Below the pieces are notes generated by a model, which saw only the letters and a program-made list of their open reading frames with translations, searched no databases and had not been told where the DNA came from. This document shows positions 53,862 through 62,586 of a DNA stretch of 64,000 nucleotides, one piece after another (within the stretch, counting starts at the first letter, position 1; every line of letters starts with the position of its first letter). The stretch is from a virus. The DNA is taken from positions 18,311 through 82,310 of the IMG/VR virus record IMGVR_UViG_3300044695_007705. One strand, written 5' to 3'. Position numbers and translations under genes: made by a program.

Positions 53862-55829
53862 TTACATGAAGTAAGGAGCGAATGAGGACCAGTATCCTGT
53901 CTTTTCAGGATCGAGTACGACGCATTCGCGATGCAATACCGCACGATTCAATCTATAAGACTTACTGTAAATATTTATGAGAGTTTCGATCTCGTCTTGC
54001 GAAAATTCCTCCTCGCGCATTATTTTCTGCTCGTAAGTCGTCATTTCAATCCGATAGTGATTAGCCGTTCCATAATGTTCGTTCGAACCGACACCAGGGA
54101 TATTTCTCACCTCTTCAAGTAGGCGTTTTGTTGTGAAAACGATATCGCCGGGTGTAGTATGCTCGTCGATGTTAAGTTTGGAAGTTTCGGAGTCCAGACC
54201 ACTAATACCTGTGCTGATGCGTTCCCAGCCAACCTCGTCCAATCCACCCTGATTAAATCTTTCCGCAATTTTTTTAGATACCTTATCTCTGACCGTCTTG
54301 TCCTTAAGATCGCCGGACTCATCAAACTCGGAAAAGTCAAGGTTATCGGCAGACACGTAGTTGTTGCGCGAGACGAGTTGGCCGAGTGTCTTTTCGCCCA
54401 TAACCAGAGGTTCCGGCTCGTCCTTTTTCTGGTGAACAATGCCCTTAGGAAAGGCTCCTGGTTGAGATTCCGACATTCCCGGCATCATTCCATCCATGCC
54501 GGGTACTTCGCCTTTTTCAAGAGACGGGATTTCAAGCTTGTCTCTGACCCAGTCCAAGTCAGAGATTTGGTATCCCAAGGCCTGGAGTTGTGACATTATC
54601 TGGACAACTTTTACCGGATCTTCGCGCTGTTCAAGGTCTTCGAAGTTCCGACGCAGCCGGGGCACTGACGAGCCGGGATAGTTAAGTTCTACAATCCAGC
54701 GAACAAGAGTAGCGTTTAACGTCTCGTCAATCTGCTCGCTGAATGCTTTCGCTTTGCGCATTCGAACACTGTCCGCCACGTTATCCCTAGCATAACTTCC
54801 TACCGATCCTGTATCCTGTCCGACTGTCGACTCGCCGTTGATAAGAAAAGAGATCTGTCTATCAATATAACTGATAATATTCTCGTACATTTCTGGTCTC
54901 CCTTCACCCCCGCTCAGCCAATCGACATCCATTTCGTCTGGTATTACAATGGCGGTCTCTTGGCCAAGCCGTTGTAACGCGGTGAACAACGATTTAACCT
55001 CTTCTTCTGGTGTGCCCAGGCTGAATTTACCCACTGCTGTCGGGGTTGTATGCTTATCTGCGTATTGCAGCCAAAAACTCATCAAAGTACGCCGGAATTC
55101 TACTAACGAATACAACTGACGCCCTAGTCCTGTACCATAGGGGTCCATGTTATTACTATAAGCCCAGTGCCTGTGAATGACCATGCTGCGCATGGGGATC
55201 GGAAGGCCTTCTACAGGGGATTGTATAGTGATTACTCTAGGACTGATAGACCCGTCTTCATTCAGGACGAACTGGAACCGGCGCGGATCTCGTATCTTGA
55301 TTTCGGCGGGGACAACGTAGCCCCCTTGACGCATCCAGCAAATCTCGCCAATACTTATACCGAGTATTAACGATTCGCACATTCCTCGTACGAAAGAGTC
55401 AAAGCCGGAGTTAGAAGTAGCGAGCATGTCGCGCCCCCTGGTCTGCCTGGTATTCGTCCCGAGGTGGTAGATAGTTTGACGTACGAATTCCGCGATTTCC
55501 TCGTCCTTGTCAGAGTCGGAAGCCGGAAACACTTCCCACTTGCGTTGTATAATCTCGCCAACAAGCTTTTCCCACGCACTTATAACCGCACTGTCATTAA
55601 ACAGCCGGGTATAAGACTCGATGGCGCGTGGGCCGCCCCCGCCCTCCTCAATAAGGATGTCGTCCCGCCTTGGAAGGATAGTTCCGGCTAAGACGGACGG
55701 AAGACCTCCCCACGTGTAAGGATCTGATAAATAACCTCCCACATTTCCTTGACTCAGGCTCAGGTTGTAGAGGCGGTCGTTATAGCCAGTTTTTACTATA
55801 CGCTTTTTATCGGTAGGCTGATCTGCCAT
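53862..55829 (-). CDS. portal protein, DUF935 (Mu gp29-like) family
   Basis: 655 residues. The first about 440 residues have the DUF935 portal pattern: LILGISIGEICW (about 150), IRDPRRFQFVLNEDG, IHRHWAYSN and MDPYGTGLGRQLYSLVEFRR. Portal rings form the DNA gate and the packaging motor dock. A C-terminal extension of about 200 residues (after residue 450, with MDGMMPGMSESQPG as a hinge) is charged and may be a scaffold-like or internal domain. The ATG lies 24 nt after a late element. The portal type is Mu/P2-like rather than T4 gp20-like, unlike what the cyanomyovirus-like fibres would suggest. Confidence 0.83.
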   Translation of the reverse strand: MADQPTDKKRIVKTGYNDRLYNLSLSQGNVGGYLSDPYTWGGLPSVLAGTILPRRDDILIEEGGGGPRAIESYTRLFNDSAVISAWEKLVGEIIQRKWEVFPASDSDKDEEIAEFVRQTIYHLGTNTRQTRGRDMLATSNSGFDSFVRGMCESLILGISIGEICWMRQGGYVVPAEIKIRDPRRFQFVLNEDGSISPRVITIQSPVEGLPIPMRSMVIHRHWAYSNNMDPYGTGLGRQLYSLVEFRRTLMSFWLQYADKHTTPTAVGKFSLGTPEEEVKSLFTALQRLGQETAIVIPDEMDVDWLSGGEGRPEMYENIISYIDRQISFLINGESTVGQDTGSVGSYARDNVADSVRMRKAKAFSEQIDETLNATLVRWIVELNYPGSSVPRLRRNFEDLEQREDPVKVVQIMSQLQALGYQISDLDWVRDKLEIPSLEKGEVPGMDGMMPGMSESQPGAFPKGIVHQKKDEPEPLVMGEKTLGQLVSRNNYVSADNLDFSEFDESGDLKDKTVRDKVSKKIAERFNQGGLDEVGWERISTGISGLDSETSKLNIDEHTTPGDIVFTTKRLLEEVRNIPGVGSNEHYGTANHYRIEMTTYEQKIMREEEFSQDEIETLINIYSKSYRLNRAVLHRECVVLDPEKTGYWSSFAPYFM

Positions 55830-55853
55830 TACAAAGATCTATTCTTCTTCCTA

Positions 55854-55862
55854 GCCTTCAAC
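55854..55862 (-). promoter_or_regulatory. GTTGAAGGC upstream element, copy 16
   Basis: Reads CGTTGAAGGC on the minus strand with a second GTTGAAA 10 nt upstream. It ends 24 nt before the portal ATG at 55829. Confidence 0.72.
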
Positions 55863-55868
55863 GAATTT

Positions 55869-56087
55869 TCAACCCCTAGGGTCTTTGGATTTAAACACTA
55901 CGTCAAGATTCATAATTGCGTCGTACAACGCTTCGCGGTCCATGCCTCCCCGTTCGTACATGTCAATCACCTCTTCCGCGCCGTCCAGATATACGCCAGA
56001 ACTCCCGTCGGTCAAGATGTTTATGCCGTCCACGCCTTTTGCGCGACTCTCATTCTCGTCTGAATGCTTCTTAGATCTTTTTGCCAT
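55869..56087 (-). CDS. small acidic protein, overlapping gene
   Basis: 72 residues from the ATG at 56087, preceded by GGAG 10 nt upstream. It is charged, with a short basic start (MAKRSKKHSDE) and an acidic remainder (AEEVIDMYERGG). Its first 67 nt overlap the 3' end of the upstream gene in another frame, which is more than the usual 1-20 nt seen elsewhere here. A DNA-binding or scaffold-type small protein next to the portal is plausible. The true start could also be slightly different. Confidence 0.55.
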   Translation of the reverse strand: MAKRSKKHSDENESRAKGVDGINILTDGSSGVYLDGAEEVIDMYERGGMDREALYDAIMNLDVVFKSKDPRG

Positions 56088-56785
56088 TGTTTCAAATACT
56101 CCGGTAGGTGTTGGTGGCAGCTTTGTTTCCAATTAGCGTGACTGGAAAACTCGCTTGGGGGGTTATCAGGAAAATTCTTCCTCAAAAGCTTTACACCAGC
56201 CTCAACAAAGTTTTCGTTGCAGTTGCCATAAGCTTCTTCGAGAAGGTCGAGTTCGATATACGGGTAGTGTTTTGCAAATTCTGTAAACAAAGGTGAGTGG
56301 ATAATCCGTTTGGATTCTGTAACCGTCAAGGAGTTTATTTTATCTTGTACGATTCGGGAATCGAAGTCGGGGATCAGAGAAATCGCGTCAAGGACTTTGC
56401 CCGGGCCGTGCTCGTCGATCAAATCTGCAAATATCCTGTTAACAGCGGTCAAAGATACTTTGGCATCTTTGGCTTCCGGCCAACGCTCAAGCCGTTTACC
56501 ACACCAGGATATTGATATAAGGTCGGAGTACAAGTCCGGGATTTCAATCCCGGGTAAGGTTGAAGTGTATTCTTTGGCGCCTTTGCGGACGCTGCTTAAG
56601 GCGATAAGTCCTTGTTCCTTGGGTTGGCATTGTCCGTGCGAGGTTTCTGAATTGAAGTCGGAGACCCCGGACTCCTCCTGCTTAAGACTCCTGCTCAGGA
56701 GCAGCATTTCCTTCTGGTGACGGTGGGTCTCCAGAGTCTTCCACTTGTCGTGTGCGATTAGTTCTCGGATGATTTCCAGATTCAC
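56021..56785 (-). CDS. hypothetical protein between small late genes and portal
   Basis: 254 residues from a GTG at 56785. The N-terminus overlaps the preceding gene by 104 nt; an internal ATG at 56707 (MLLLSRSLKQEES) with AAGGA just ahead is an alternative start that would reduce the overlap to 26 nt. The body is helical (RIFADLIDEHGPGKVLDAIS, ELDLLEEAYGNCNENF) and acidic, with a C-terminal helical basic tail. No family recognised. It is positioned like a small terminase subunit or scaffold gene ahead of the portal, but this is only from context. Confidence 0.55.
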   Translation of the reverse strand: MNLEIIRELIAHDKWKTLETHRHQKEMLLLSRSLKQEESGVSDFNSETSHGQCQPKEQGLIALSSVRKGAKEYTSTLPGIEIPDLYSDLISISWCGKRLERWPEAKDAKVSLTAVNRIFADLIDEHGPGKVLDAISLIPDFDSRIVQDKINSLTVTESKRIIHSPLFTEFAKHYPYIELDLLEEAYGNCNENFVEAGVKLLRKNFPDNPPSEFSSHANWKQSCHQHLPEYLKQWQKDLRSIQTRMRVAQKAWTA

Positions 56786-57179
56786 GGAGGTTTTGTTTTA
56801 CAATGCCGACAATGTCCTTGTACGACCAGCAATATTCTACCGCGCTCAGGGAGCCCGGGGGGATCCGGCCCGAGTCGACCCCACGGTACATAAGGGCACC
56901 CAGCTCGGTCTGCAACGCTTTGCCAGGCTCGTCGTAAACCGCCAGCTTGAGGGCTTTGTCCAGGGCGAGGTGGAGGTAGGCCAGGGTGACGTGATCGTAC
57001 CCGCAGAAGATGGTGTAGTCGGCCTGCGGCAGCGCTTTGAACCCACTTGTCAAAGTGCAAGTTTTCACGTCAACACCTTCAATCTCTTTCAAAACACCTT
57101 CGAGGTGTTGAATCATTTTACCAAGGCTGGGCTCTAAGCTAGTTTTTTCCGTAAACAGCAAGGAGACTTTGTATGACAT
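56682..57179 (-). CDS. hypothetical protein with Rossmann-like core
   Basis: 165 residues. The central part (DYTIFCGYDHVTLAYLHLAL, LKLAVYDEP) alternates hydrophobic strands and helices like a small nucleotide-binding or TOPRIM-like fold; no catalytic residues can be fixed. The C-terminal 30 residues are Pro/Gly-rich and probably disordered. GC is clearly higher (about 56840-57060) than in the neighbours, which may mark a more recent arrival or high expression. The ATG is 24 nt after a divergent late element. Function unknown. Confidence 0.6.
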   Translation of the reverse strand: MSYKVSLLFTEKTSLEPSLGKMIQHLEGVLKEIEGVDVKTCTLTSGFKALPQADYTIFCGYDHVTLAYLHLALDKALKLAVYDEPGKALQTELGALMYRGVDSGRIPPGSLSAVEYCWSYKDIVGIVKQNLRESGNHPRTNRTRQVEDSGDPPSPEGNAAPEQES

Positions 57180-57203
57180 AGGATTAATATAATCTCACTA
57201 AGG

Positions 57204-57212
57204 ACTTTCAAC
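57204..57212 (-). promoter_or_regulatory. GTTGAAAGT upstream element, copy 17 (divergent pair)
   Basis: Reads CGTTGAAAGT on the minus strand, the only copy not ending in GC. With copy 18 it forms a perfect inverted repeat. It ends 24 nt before the ATG at 57179. Confidence 0.65.
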
Positions 57213-57220
57213 GGTTTTTC

Positions 57221-57229
57221 GTTGAAAGC
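57221..57229 (+). promoter_or_regulatory. GTTGAAAGC upstream element, copy 18 (divergent pair)
   Basis: Reads TTTTTCGTTGAAAGC then TCGGGAGAAG on the plus strand. It ends 21 nt before the TTG at 57251; GGGAG is a good ribosome binding site. Confidence 0.75.
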
Positions 57230-57250
57230 TCGGGAGAAGAGCGTAGAGTC

Positions 57251-60200
57251 TTGACGATTACAGTCAGAGAGAAGGTTGATGCTATTGTTTCCCGTGCCTT
57301 TGACCGGTACGGCTACTTCAGCCCGAACATTAATAGAAATAAGTTCTTTGATATTTGCGTAGAAATTGTTCTTGACGTAAGCGATTTAATTGACTCTGGG
57401 AAAATCCCCAACGCGAAACTTTTAAAAGGTGAGATTGTAAGGTCGTTGTACGCGTTAGACTTTGATAGGGATAAAATTTCCTCCATAATAAGTTATGTTT
57501 TTGATGAAATAGTTAAAGAGACAAGGCTTGTCAGGGAATACAGGACTTATGAAAAACTTGTACTAGAGGCGGTTCAGGACTATAAATCGCTTTTTAGGAC
57601 GGGAATAGTAGAGTATTTGAATGGACTAGAGCAATATCGAGTTTCCGGCCTGATAACAAGGCCGAGGAATAAAAGGTTTTTCCCCGTTCGCGAAAGCTTT
57701 GAGAATTCCCGCCTTAAAGATAAGTTTTCCACCGTTTTCAGCTCCAGATTAAAAGATAAGACGGATGCGATAACTCGTGCGGTATTTGAGATTAATAATA
57801 TTACTTCCGATTCAGACGTTTTAGATTACGAGCTACCCGGCGACATTGATACCGACTTGTTAACAGCTACTTTTTTCGGAGGTGGCAAGAAAATATATCA
57901 AGATGTTGTTGACTTGTTTAATATTGGTAGTGAATTTGGAGGGTATCAGGGATCGTTTTCCGGGGCTGTCGATTACCAGTCCCGGTACTACGGATACGTG
58001 ATGGCTGTCTCGTATGGGAGAAAGACGGAATTTCTGAACGAGGAATTTGGGGACTTTGAAAAAGTCTTCGAACAGCGAACTTTGCAAAATAACGAGATAC
58101 CGGGGCTTAAGTTCTTAGAGCCGATGTTCAGGTTCAAAGATGGTAACAGTACAAATCCTTTGGTAGACAAGTTCAAAGATGGAGTCAAAGATCGATATGT
58201 TGCCGGGGTTATAAACGAAAATGAAGTCGATTTTGTAAAACTTACCCTCGAATCCATTTACATATCTTGTCTTAAGGTCGGCAATTCGATCTACGATAAA
58301 AGTTCTTTGCAAATGGATATATTGTCCAGGGTATTTCCATCTCCCCCCGCTTTGTACAAGTCGGATAAGGGGATTACTGGGGGAATATATACCCTGCTGT
58401 CCGGACACATCAGCCTTTCAACTTTACTCGGCCCGGGAAACATCCCCGACTACCCTGTTACCGACGCGTTTAAACGTATAAAGCAAGAAGTCGATTCTTT
58501 AATCGATAGCTTTAAAACGACCGGATTCAAACCGGAGGGATATGTTCCCTCGCTCGAATTAAATTACCACGAGCCGAGAAAATCTTTGATAAGAGATAGG
58601 ATCAAATCGCTGGGTTTTACAGAAGTGGAAATCGATAAAATAATGTCGGCGAACAACTTCTCCGAGCTGTTAAATTCTCTAGCACCGTTGACCGATTCGA
58701 ACGATGTTATTTCATTTTTCCGGGCATTCGACCTTACTAAGTTAGTGTATGAATTTGGCGGGCAAAATGCCATTGACGAGTATATTAACTTTTTGTACGG
58801 CAAAGATGAGCAGCAATCTTTAATCCGGTTGTTGGGATTTTTAGATGTAAACCGCACACAAAGGTCGATAATCGCTGGGAGTAAATATCCCAAACTTATA
58901 GGGTATTTGATAAGTTTGACTTATGCTGTAGACCCTGAACAGCTCCAGATATTCAACGAGTTTCTTAAAGACAATCAGCTTAGCCTTCTCGAATCTGTAT
59001 CAAAACTTATAGAACAAGGCCAGAGCAATGTAATCCTTCCAAAAGAAAAGGTTTCTTTGCTGTCTGGAATGGTGGCGCAGATGGTTGTAAGCGATAACTC
59101 TGGATATGAGAATCAGAAACCGACATGGAACTCTCTTATTGAGCAATCGGCGGGTAATTCCGGCCCAAGCGTTAGAGGTATGTACAAGGAGAGAGAGGGA
59201 ATTACGCCAACAGAGTTATACGATATTCTTAATAACCCCAGCGCAACCTCTCCCTTAGGCGTTATGCTTAACGGGGTGAGAGGGGGTCGGCTTACATCCA
59301 TTCTCAGGTACTGTAACATCTTCGGACTTTTGTATTCGTTGTCCGATTATCGAAATTCTTATCAGTTGATGAATGAACCGGCTGAAAGGTATGATAAGCT
59401 GCTTGAACTTGTATCGAATTTAGAGGTACTTTCTGATAATCTCGAACTTGGAGCTTTAGTCTTGGAAAATAGAGATAGTTTTCAAGCAGATTTCACTGAA
59501 CCACTAGTAAAAGTACAAGGAAAAGTGTTTGAAGCGGTTGTTGATGTTGTATCGGGTGGAGATGGATCTGAATTCGCTCTTGTTGAGCCACCCGGCACAG
59601 GAAACTCTCGCCTCCCTAACGGTGTAAGAATAAATAACTCTTTGACTCCCGAGGAAGCGTCAGTCTTGGTAGTTGACAGCCTGGGTTCAGGATCGCAACA
59701 ATCAACGTTAAGTGTGGACTCTGGGTCATACATACGTCTCTCGTTATCCAACATACTCGCACAAGGCGTTCTTTTTGAGCAAGGTATGCCTCTTGAGCAA
59801 TCTCCTGGGCAAGATGCAAATGTGCCAGGCAAAGATAAATCTTTACAAGTTCAAGTCTATGAAAAAGGTAATACGATTTTACAAGCAAGAAGCAAATTTA
59901 ATCCTGCAGAGTCTTGTAAAAGATTTGGAGGTACGGACTGCGATCAACTCGGTATTGATAAATGTGAAGGAAGCGGCTATAATAAATCTTTTTATCCTGA
60001 AGTTGGATACGGTACCGAATCTCCTATTCCCGGTATTTTAATAGACAGACCGTTAGGCCAGAGGTTAACTGTTGAAATTGTCCCAGACAACATAGTTAAA
60101 AGCGATACAAATTACTACTACTCTTTACAGGGTATTACTGAGCTTTCTCGATCCACTGTATTCAAAGATAACGAGATGCTCTGCTCGTCCATCAAAGACC

Positions 60201-60322
60201 CGTTTGAATACAGTGCATGCATCTCTATGCTTAAGTGTAAGAGGTTTGACCCCCCGTACCGAGGTAAATATTTCTTTGAGTTCTGCCCGAGATCATTATT
60301 CGGAGGAAGATTGGCGCCATGA
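57251..60322 (+). CDS. large virion-type protein of unknown function
   Basis: 1023 residues, TTG start, with GGGAG 14 nt upstream. The N-terminal two-thirds is helical and charged, while the C-terminal third is beta-rich with Gly/Ser turns and a cysteine cluster (ESCKRFGGTDCDQLGIDKCE, near 885-905; CSSIKDPFEYSAC, C-terminal). I do not recognise a family. It begins the plus-strand unit opposite the portal unit, sharing a head-to-head late element pair, so it is probably a major late structural or internal capsid protein. The downstream LRR gene overlaps it by 4 nt. Confidence 0.65.
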   Translation: MTITVREKVDAIVSRAFDRYGYFSPNINRNKFFDICVEIVLDVSDLIDSGKIPNAKLLKGEIVRSLYALDFDRDKISSIISYVFDEIVKETRLVREYRTYEKLVLEAVQDYKSLFRTGIVEYLNGLEQYRVSGLITRPRNKRFFPVRESFENSRLKDKFSTVFSSRLKDKTDAITRAVFEINNITSDSDVLDYELPGDIDTDLLTATFFGGGKKIYQDVVDLFNIGSEFGGYQGSFSGAVDYQSRYYGYVMAVSYGRKTEFLNEEFGDFEKVFEQRTLQNNEIPGLKFLEPMFRFKDGNSTNPLVDKFKDGVKDRYVAGVINENEVDFVKLTLESIYISCLKVGNSIYDKSSLQMDILSRVFPSPPALYKSDKGITGGIYTLLSGHISLSTLLGPGNIPDYPVTDAFKRIKQEVDSLIDSFKTTGFKPEGYVPSLELNYHEPRKSLIRDRIKSLGFTEVEIDKIMSANNFSELLNSLAPLTDSNDVISFFRAFDLTKLVYEFGGQNAIDEYINFLYGKDEQQSLIRLLGFLDVNRTQRSIIAGSKYPKLIGYLISLTYAVDPEQLQIFNEFLKDNQLSLLESVSKLIEQGQSNVILPKEKVSLLSGMVAQMVVSDNSGYENQKPTWNSLIEQSAGNSGPSVRGMYKEREGITPTELYDILNNPSATSPLGVMLNGVRGGRLTSILRYCNIFGLLYSLSDYRNSYQLMNEPAERYDKLLELVSNLEVLSDNLELGALVLENRDSFQADFTEPLVKVQGKVFEAVVDVVSGGDGSEFALVEPPGTGNSRLPNGVRINNSLTPEEASVLVVDSLGSGSQQSTLSVDSGSYIRLSLSNILAQGVLFEQGMPLEQSPGQDANVPGKDKSLQVQVYEKGNTILQARSKFNPAESCKRFGGTDCDQLGIDKCEGSGYNKSFYPEVGYGTESPIPGILIDRPLGQRLTVEIVPDNIVKSDTNYYYSLQGITELSRSTVFKDNEMLCSSIKDPFEYSACISMLKCKRFDPPYRGKYFFEFCPRSLFGGRLAP

Positions 60323-61089
60323 TCTTAGGGTATTGTAAACTTGCCGACGGAAATACCAAACTTCTCGAATTCGGTAAAGGTAAAGAATTTAATTATGTCA
60401 AAGGACAAGAAATTGTAAACGCAGAGATTAAGCGTCAGCTTAAGGATTCAATTGAGATAGGTATTGATTTGAAATCGTCAGGTATTGAGAGGTTGAAGAT
60501 TACAAACCAGTCTGTGTTGACATGGGATGATCATTGGATTGATAGGAATAGCGGAAAAATTGTAGATCCGGAAATTCAAGAGCTAGTTTTAAGCCAGAAC
60601 GATCTAATATATGTCAATATTAATACTCCTCGCCCATCACTTAAGATCTTGGATCTTAAGGGGAATAAAGGTTTAAAAGTATTACATTTGCACGAGTGTT
60701 TTAATCTTGAAGCTTTAGATATTTCGGAATGCCAAGCGCTGGAGAATGTGTCTCTAGGGGTGAACAAAAACATTCAAACTTTAAACGCGAAAGATTGCAA
60801 CATGACATCGAGTGCAATGGAGCAGTTACTGAGAGATTTTACTCCTGTAATAACGGCAAGTTCGAATAGCAGGGGTGCAGGAGCGTTTCGTTCGCCACAT
60901 AACACGCTGCTCGATTTGCGTGGTAATGTTATTGATTGGTCGAATAGGCGTATTGCCAGCAAAATAAGAATGCTCGTCACTAATAACTGGGTAGTTAAGT
61001 GGAGTAATAATCCTCCCGCCGAAATAGTACCACCCCAACTGTACGCTCGATTCGTTGAAAGCCGAATAGGGATATCGGAATTCAAATAG
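60319..61089 (+). CDS. leucine-rich-repeat protein, second copy type
   Basis: 256 residues. Five or so repeat units are visible: IQELVLSQNDLIYVNINTP, LKILDLKGNKGLKVLHLHEC, FNLEALDISECQALENVSLG, IQTLNAKDCNM, LLDLRGNVIDWSNR. Such a short LRR solenoid binds a protein partner. The N-terminal 80 residues are a different, charged domain. The ATG overlaps the upstream gene by 4 nt (ATGA type), and the 3' end contains a late element for the next gene. Together with the 1202-residue LRR protein it makes two LRR proteins in one phage window. Confidence 0.8.
   Translation: MILGYCKLADGNTKLLEFGKGKEFNYVKGQEIVNAEIKRQLKDSIEIGIDLKSSGIERLKITNQSVLTWDDHWIDRNSGKIVDPEIQELVLSQNDLIYVNINTPRPSLKILDLKGNKGLKVLHLHECFNLEALDISECQALENVSLGVNKNIQTLNAKDCNMTSSAMEQLLRDFTPVITASSNSRGAGAFRSPHNTLLDLRGNVIDWSNRRIASKIRMLVTNNWVVKWSNNPPAEIVPPQLYARFVESRIGISEFK
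61054..61062 (+). promoter_or_regulatory. GTTGAAAGC upstream element, copy 19 (inside coding sequence)
   Basis: Reads CGTTGAAAGC then CGAATAGGG, within the last codons of the LRR gene (the encoded Val-Glu-Ser). It ends 26 nt before the GTG start at 61089. Confidence 0.75.
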
Positions 61090-61958
61090 TGGCGGATTTA
61101 CGCACGAGGTTTATCGAGGATTACGCGGGCGGCTTGCTTAATGTTGCAAGGCAAGAACTTTCTAGTACGGGCGAGGTACTAGCGCAGGATGGTTTTCCTG
61201 AGACAGGGAGTCTGTTCGTTGAAGACGGCAGAGGGGTAAAGTCCGGGATCCGGCTTGGTGCAAGCTTGGCAGAGTGTGTCGATCCTGTAACCCAGACGGG
61301 CATCTTGAATGTAAGAAGTGCGGATAGGACGTACGCTAAAATACGCGAACTAAAGATATTTGCAACGGCAATTGCATCGTCCCAAGCCGCCTTAAGCGAG
61401 TCGGTAGCAGAATCTGCTCAGAATCTGGAATCCGCCTTTGAGACGCTGGAAAGTGAGTTTGAAAGGCTGAGTGTTGGTGTTTCGGGAGAAGTTGAAACAG
61501 TCAACACGTCTTTGGGGCTGAGAATCTCAAGTGTCGAGCAAGGTGTTGAAATCCTGACAAACCGGGTTTCGCAACTTGAGCAGGAAGAGGCACCCGAGCC
61601 GGATCAGGACAGAGTTGTAATTCTCGAGCAAAGTACAGGGCCGATAAATGATCAAGACTCGTTCGAACTCGATCTTAACTCGGCCAGGTATTTTGGTCTT
61701 TTATCAATCGAGACGAGTGTCCCAGCTTGGATTACTGTTTATACAGATAGGGCGGCCAGGGCCAGAGATGAGAGGTCCGGGCCAGGTCCTGGTCCCGGTG
61801 TGATTGTCGATGCGGTCACAACCGCTCAAAACTTTCAAGTCGATTATTTACCACTGGTGGTGGGATATTCGGAAAACGGCATTCTCAGGGTTCGGGTGGT
61901 GAATCAGTCGGGTAGCAGGAACAAGGTTAACGTCAAGCTACGGCATATCCGCCTCTAA
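61089..61958 (+). CDS. coiled-coil fibre/collar protein
   Basis: 289 residues, GTG start that overlaps the LRR stop by 1 nt. A head domain (about 1-90) is followed by a heptad-rich coiled coil (about 95-165, SAQNLESAFETLESEFERLS), and a C-terminal beta domain with SARYFGLLSIETSVPAWITV and a Gly-Pro stretch (GPGPGPGV). Trimeric coiled-coil plus beta tip is the plan of whiskers and short tail fibres. The C-terminal domain type recurs in cyanophage structural proteins. It is convergent with the next gene, overlapping by 21 nt. Confidence 0.72.
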   Translation: MADLRTRFIEDYAGGLLNVARQELSSTGEVLAQDGFPETGSLFVEDGRGVKSGIRLGASLAECVDPVTQTGILNVRSADRTYAKIRELKIFATAIASSQAALSESVAESAQNLESAFETLESEFERLSVGVSGEVETVNTSLGLRISSVEQGVEILTNRVSQLEQEEAPEPDQDRVVILEQSTGPINDQDSFELDLNSARYFGLLSIETSVPAWITVYTDRAARARDERSGPGPGPGVIVDAVTTAQNFQVDYLPLVVGYSENGILRVRVVNQSGSRNKVNVKLRHIRL

Positions 61959-62303
61959 AGTGTCTATTAGCCAGCATATTGTTTCCAGCCCGAGTCTAAT
62001 GACTACGACGGGTTGTGTTTTGGTAAATACGTAAAACAATATTCCTTCTTGCCTTTCTTGTTGCTCAGGGAACAGCGTTCTGAACGTTTTGTCATGAATA
62101 TCCTCACCCCCCAGCATTTCGTACACGCTGTCGGGGTCAAAAACCCACATCACATTCGAGCGGTCTTTAGTGGCAACGTAAAGCGCGAAGGGAGTACGAT
62201 TATCGGCAATATACCTCAACGACTCAAGCACACCTTCCTTGTCGCCAGTCTTGTTCAAAGACTGAGCGAGTATTTTTCTCTCCTCGGGCGTGTTAATTGA
62301 CAC
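61938..62303 (-). CDS. small hypothetical protein
   Basis: 121 residues. It is charged at the N-terminus (TPEERKILAQSLNKTGDKEG) and hydrophobic in the C-terminal half (LFYVFTKTQPVVVIRLGLETICWLIDTLE), which could be a beta-strand and helix packed together. No domain recognised. Its ATG overlaps the previous gene by 11 nt, so the two form a coupled pair under the 62621 late element. It ends inside the fibre gene on the other strand. Confidence 0.62.
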   Translation of the reverse strand: MSINTPEERKILAQSLNKTGDKEGVLESLRYIADNRTPFALYVATKDRSNVMWVFDPDSVYEMLGGEDIHDKTFRTLFPEQQERQEGILFYVFTKTQPVVVIRLGLETICWLIDTLEADMP

Positions 62304-62586
62304 GGTAGGAACGAGCCTTTGAATTAAGGCCTAGTCGAGAGTAGATCTGCCTTGTCATGGACAAGGCGAGTTTTCTATCTTTCTCGGTTAGAAAGATCAC
62401 GCCGGACTTAAATGCCGGTTTATCTGAGTCTTTTGCAGGAGGAGCAGCCTCCGGCTCGGATTTGAAATCCGGCACTTTGTTGAGGGGGTGAGACTTCTCT
62501 AAGGGGGGAGTTTCCCGCGCTTGCATTTCTTCTGGCCCACTCTCGCCAGGCTGCGATTTGCGACTTTGAGAACGAGTTTCCGCCAT
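62293..62586 (-). CDS. small charged protein, first gene of its late unit
   Basis: 97 residues. The first two-thirds is highly polar and Pro/Ser/Lys/Glu-rich (MAETRSQSRKSQPGES), likely disordered; the last 25 residues (GVIFLTEKDRKLALSMTRQI) form a probable helix. A scaffold, internal head or DNA-associated role is possible. The ATG is 34 nt after a late element, a longer spacing than most. Its 3' end overlaps the next gene by 11 nt. Confidence 0.6.
   Translation of the reverse strand: MAETRSQSRKSQPGESGPEEMQARETPPLEKSHPLNKVPDFKSEPEAAPPAKDSDKPAFKSGVIFLTEKDRKLALSMTRQIYSRLGLNSKARSYRVN

Noticed and set aside
56782-57060. Extra ORFs in other frames over the GC-rich part of 56682-57179
   Set aside because: They are arginine-, proline- and serine-rich frames without start support; GC-rich sequence leaves other frames open. 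The frame beginning 24 nt after the element is preferred.
58410-58421. CCTTTCAAC inside the 57251-60322 gene, resembling the element on the minus strand
   Set aside because: It reads GTTGAAAGG rather than GC at the end, lies in the middle of a plus-strand gene, and no minus-strand gene starts downstream.
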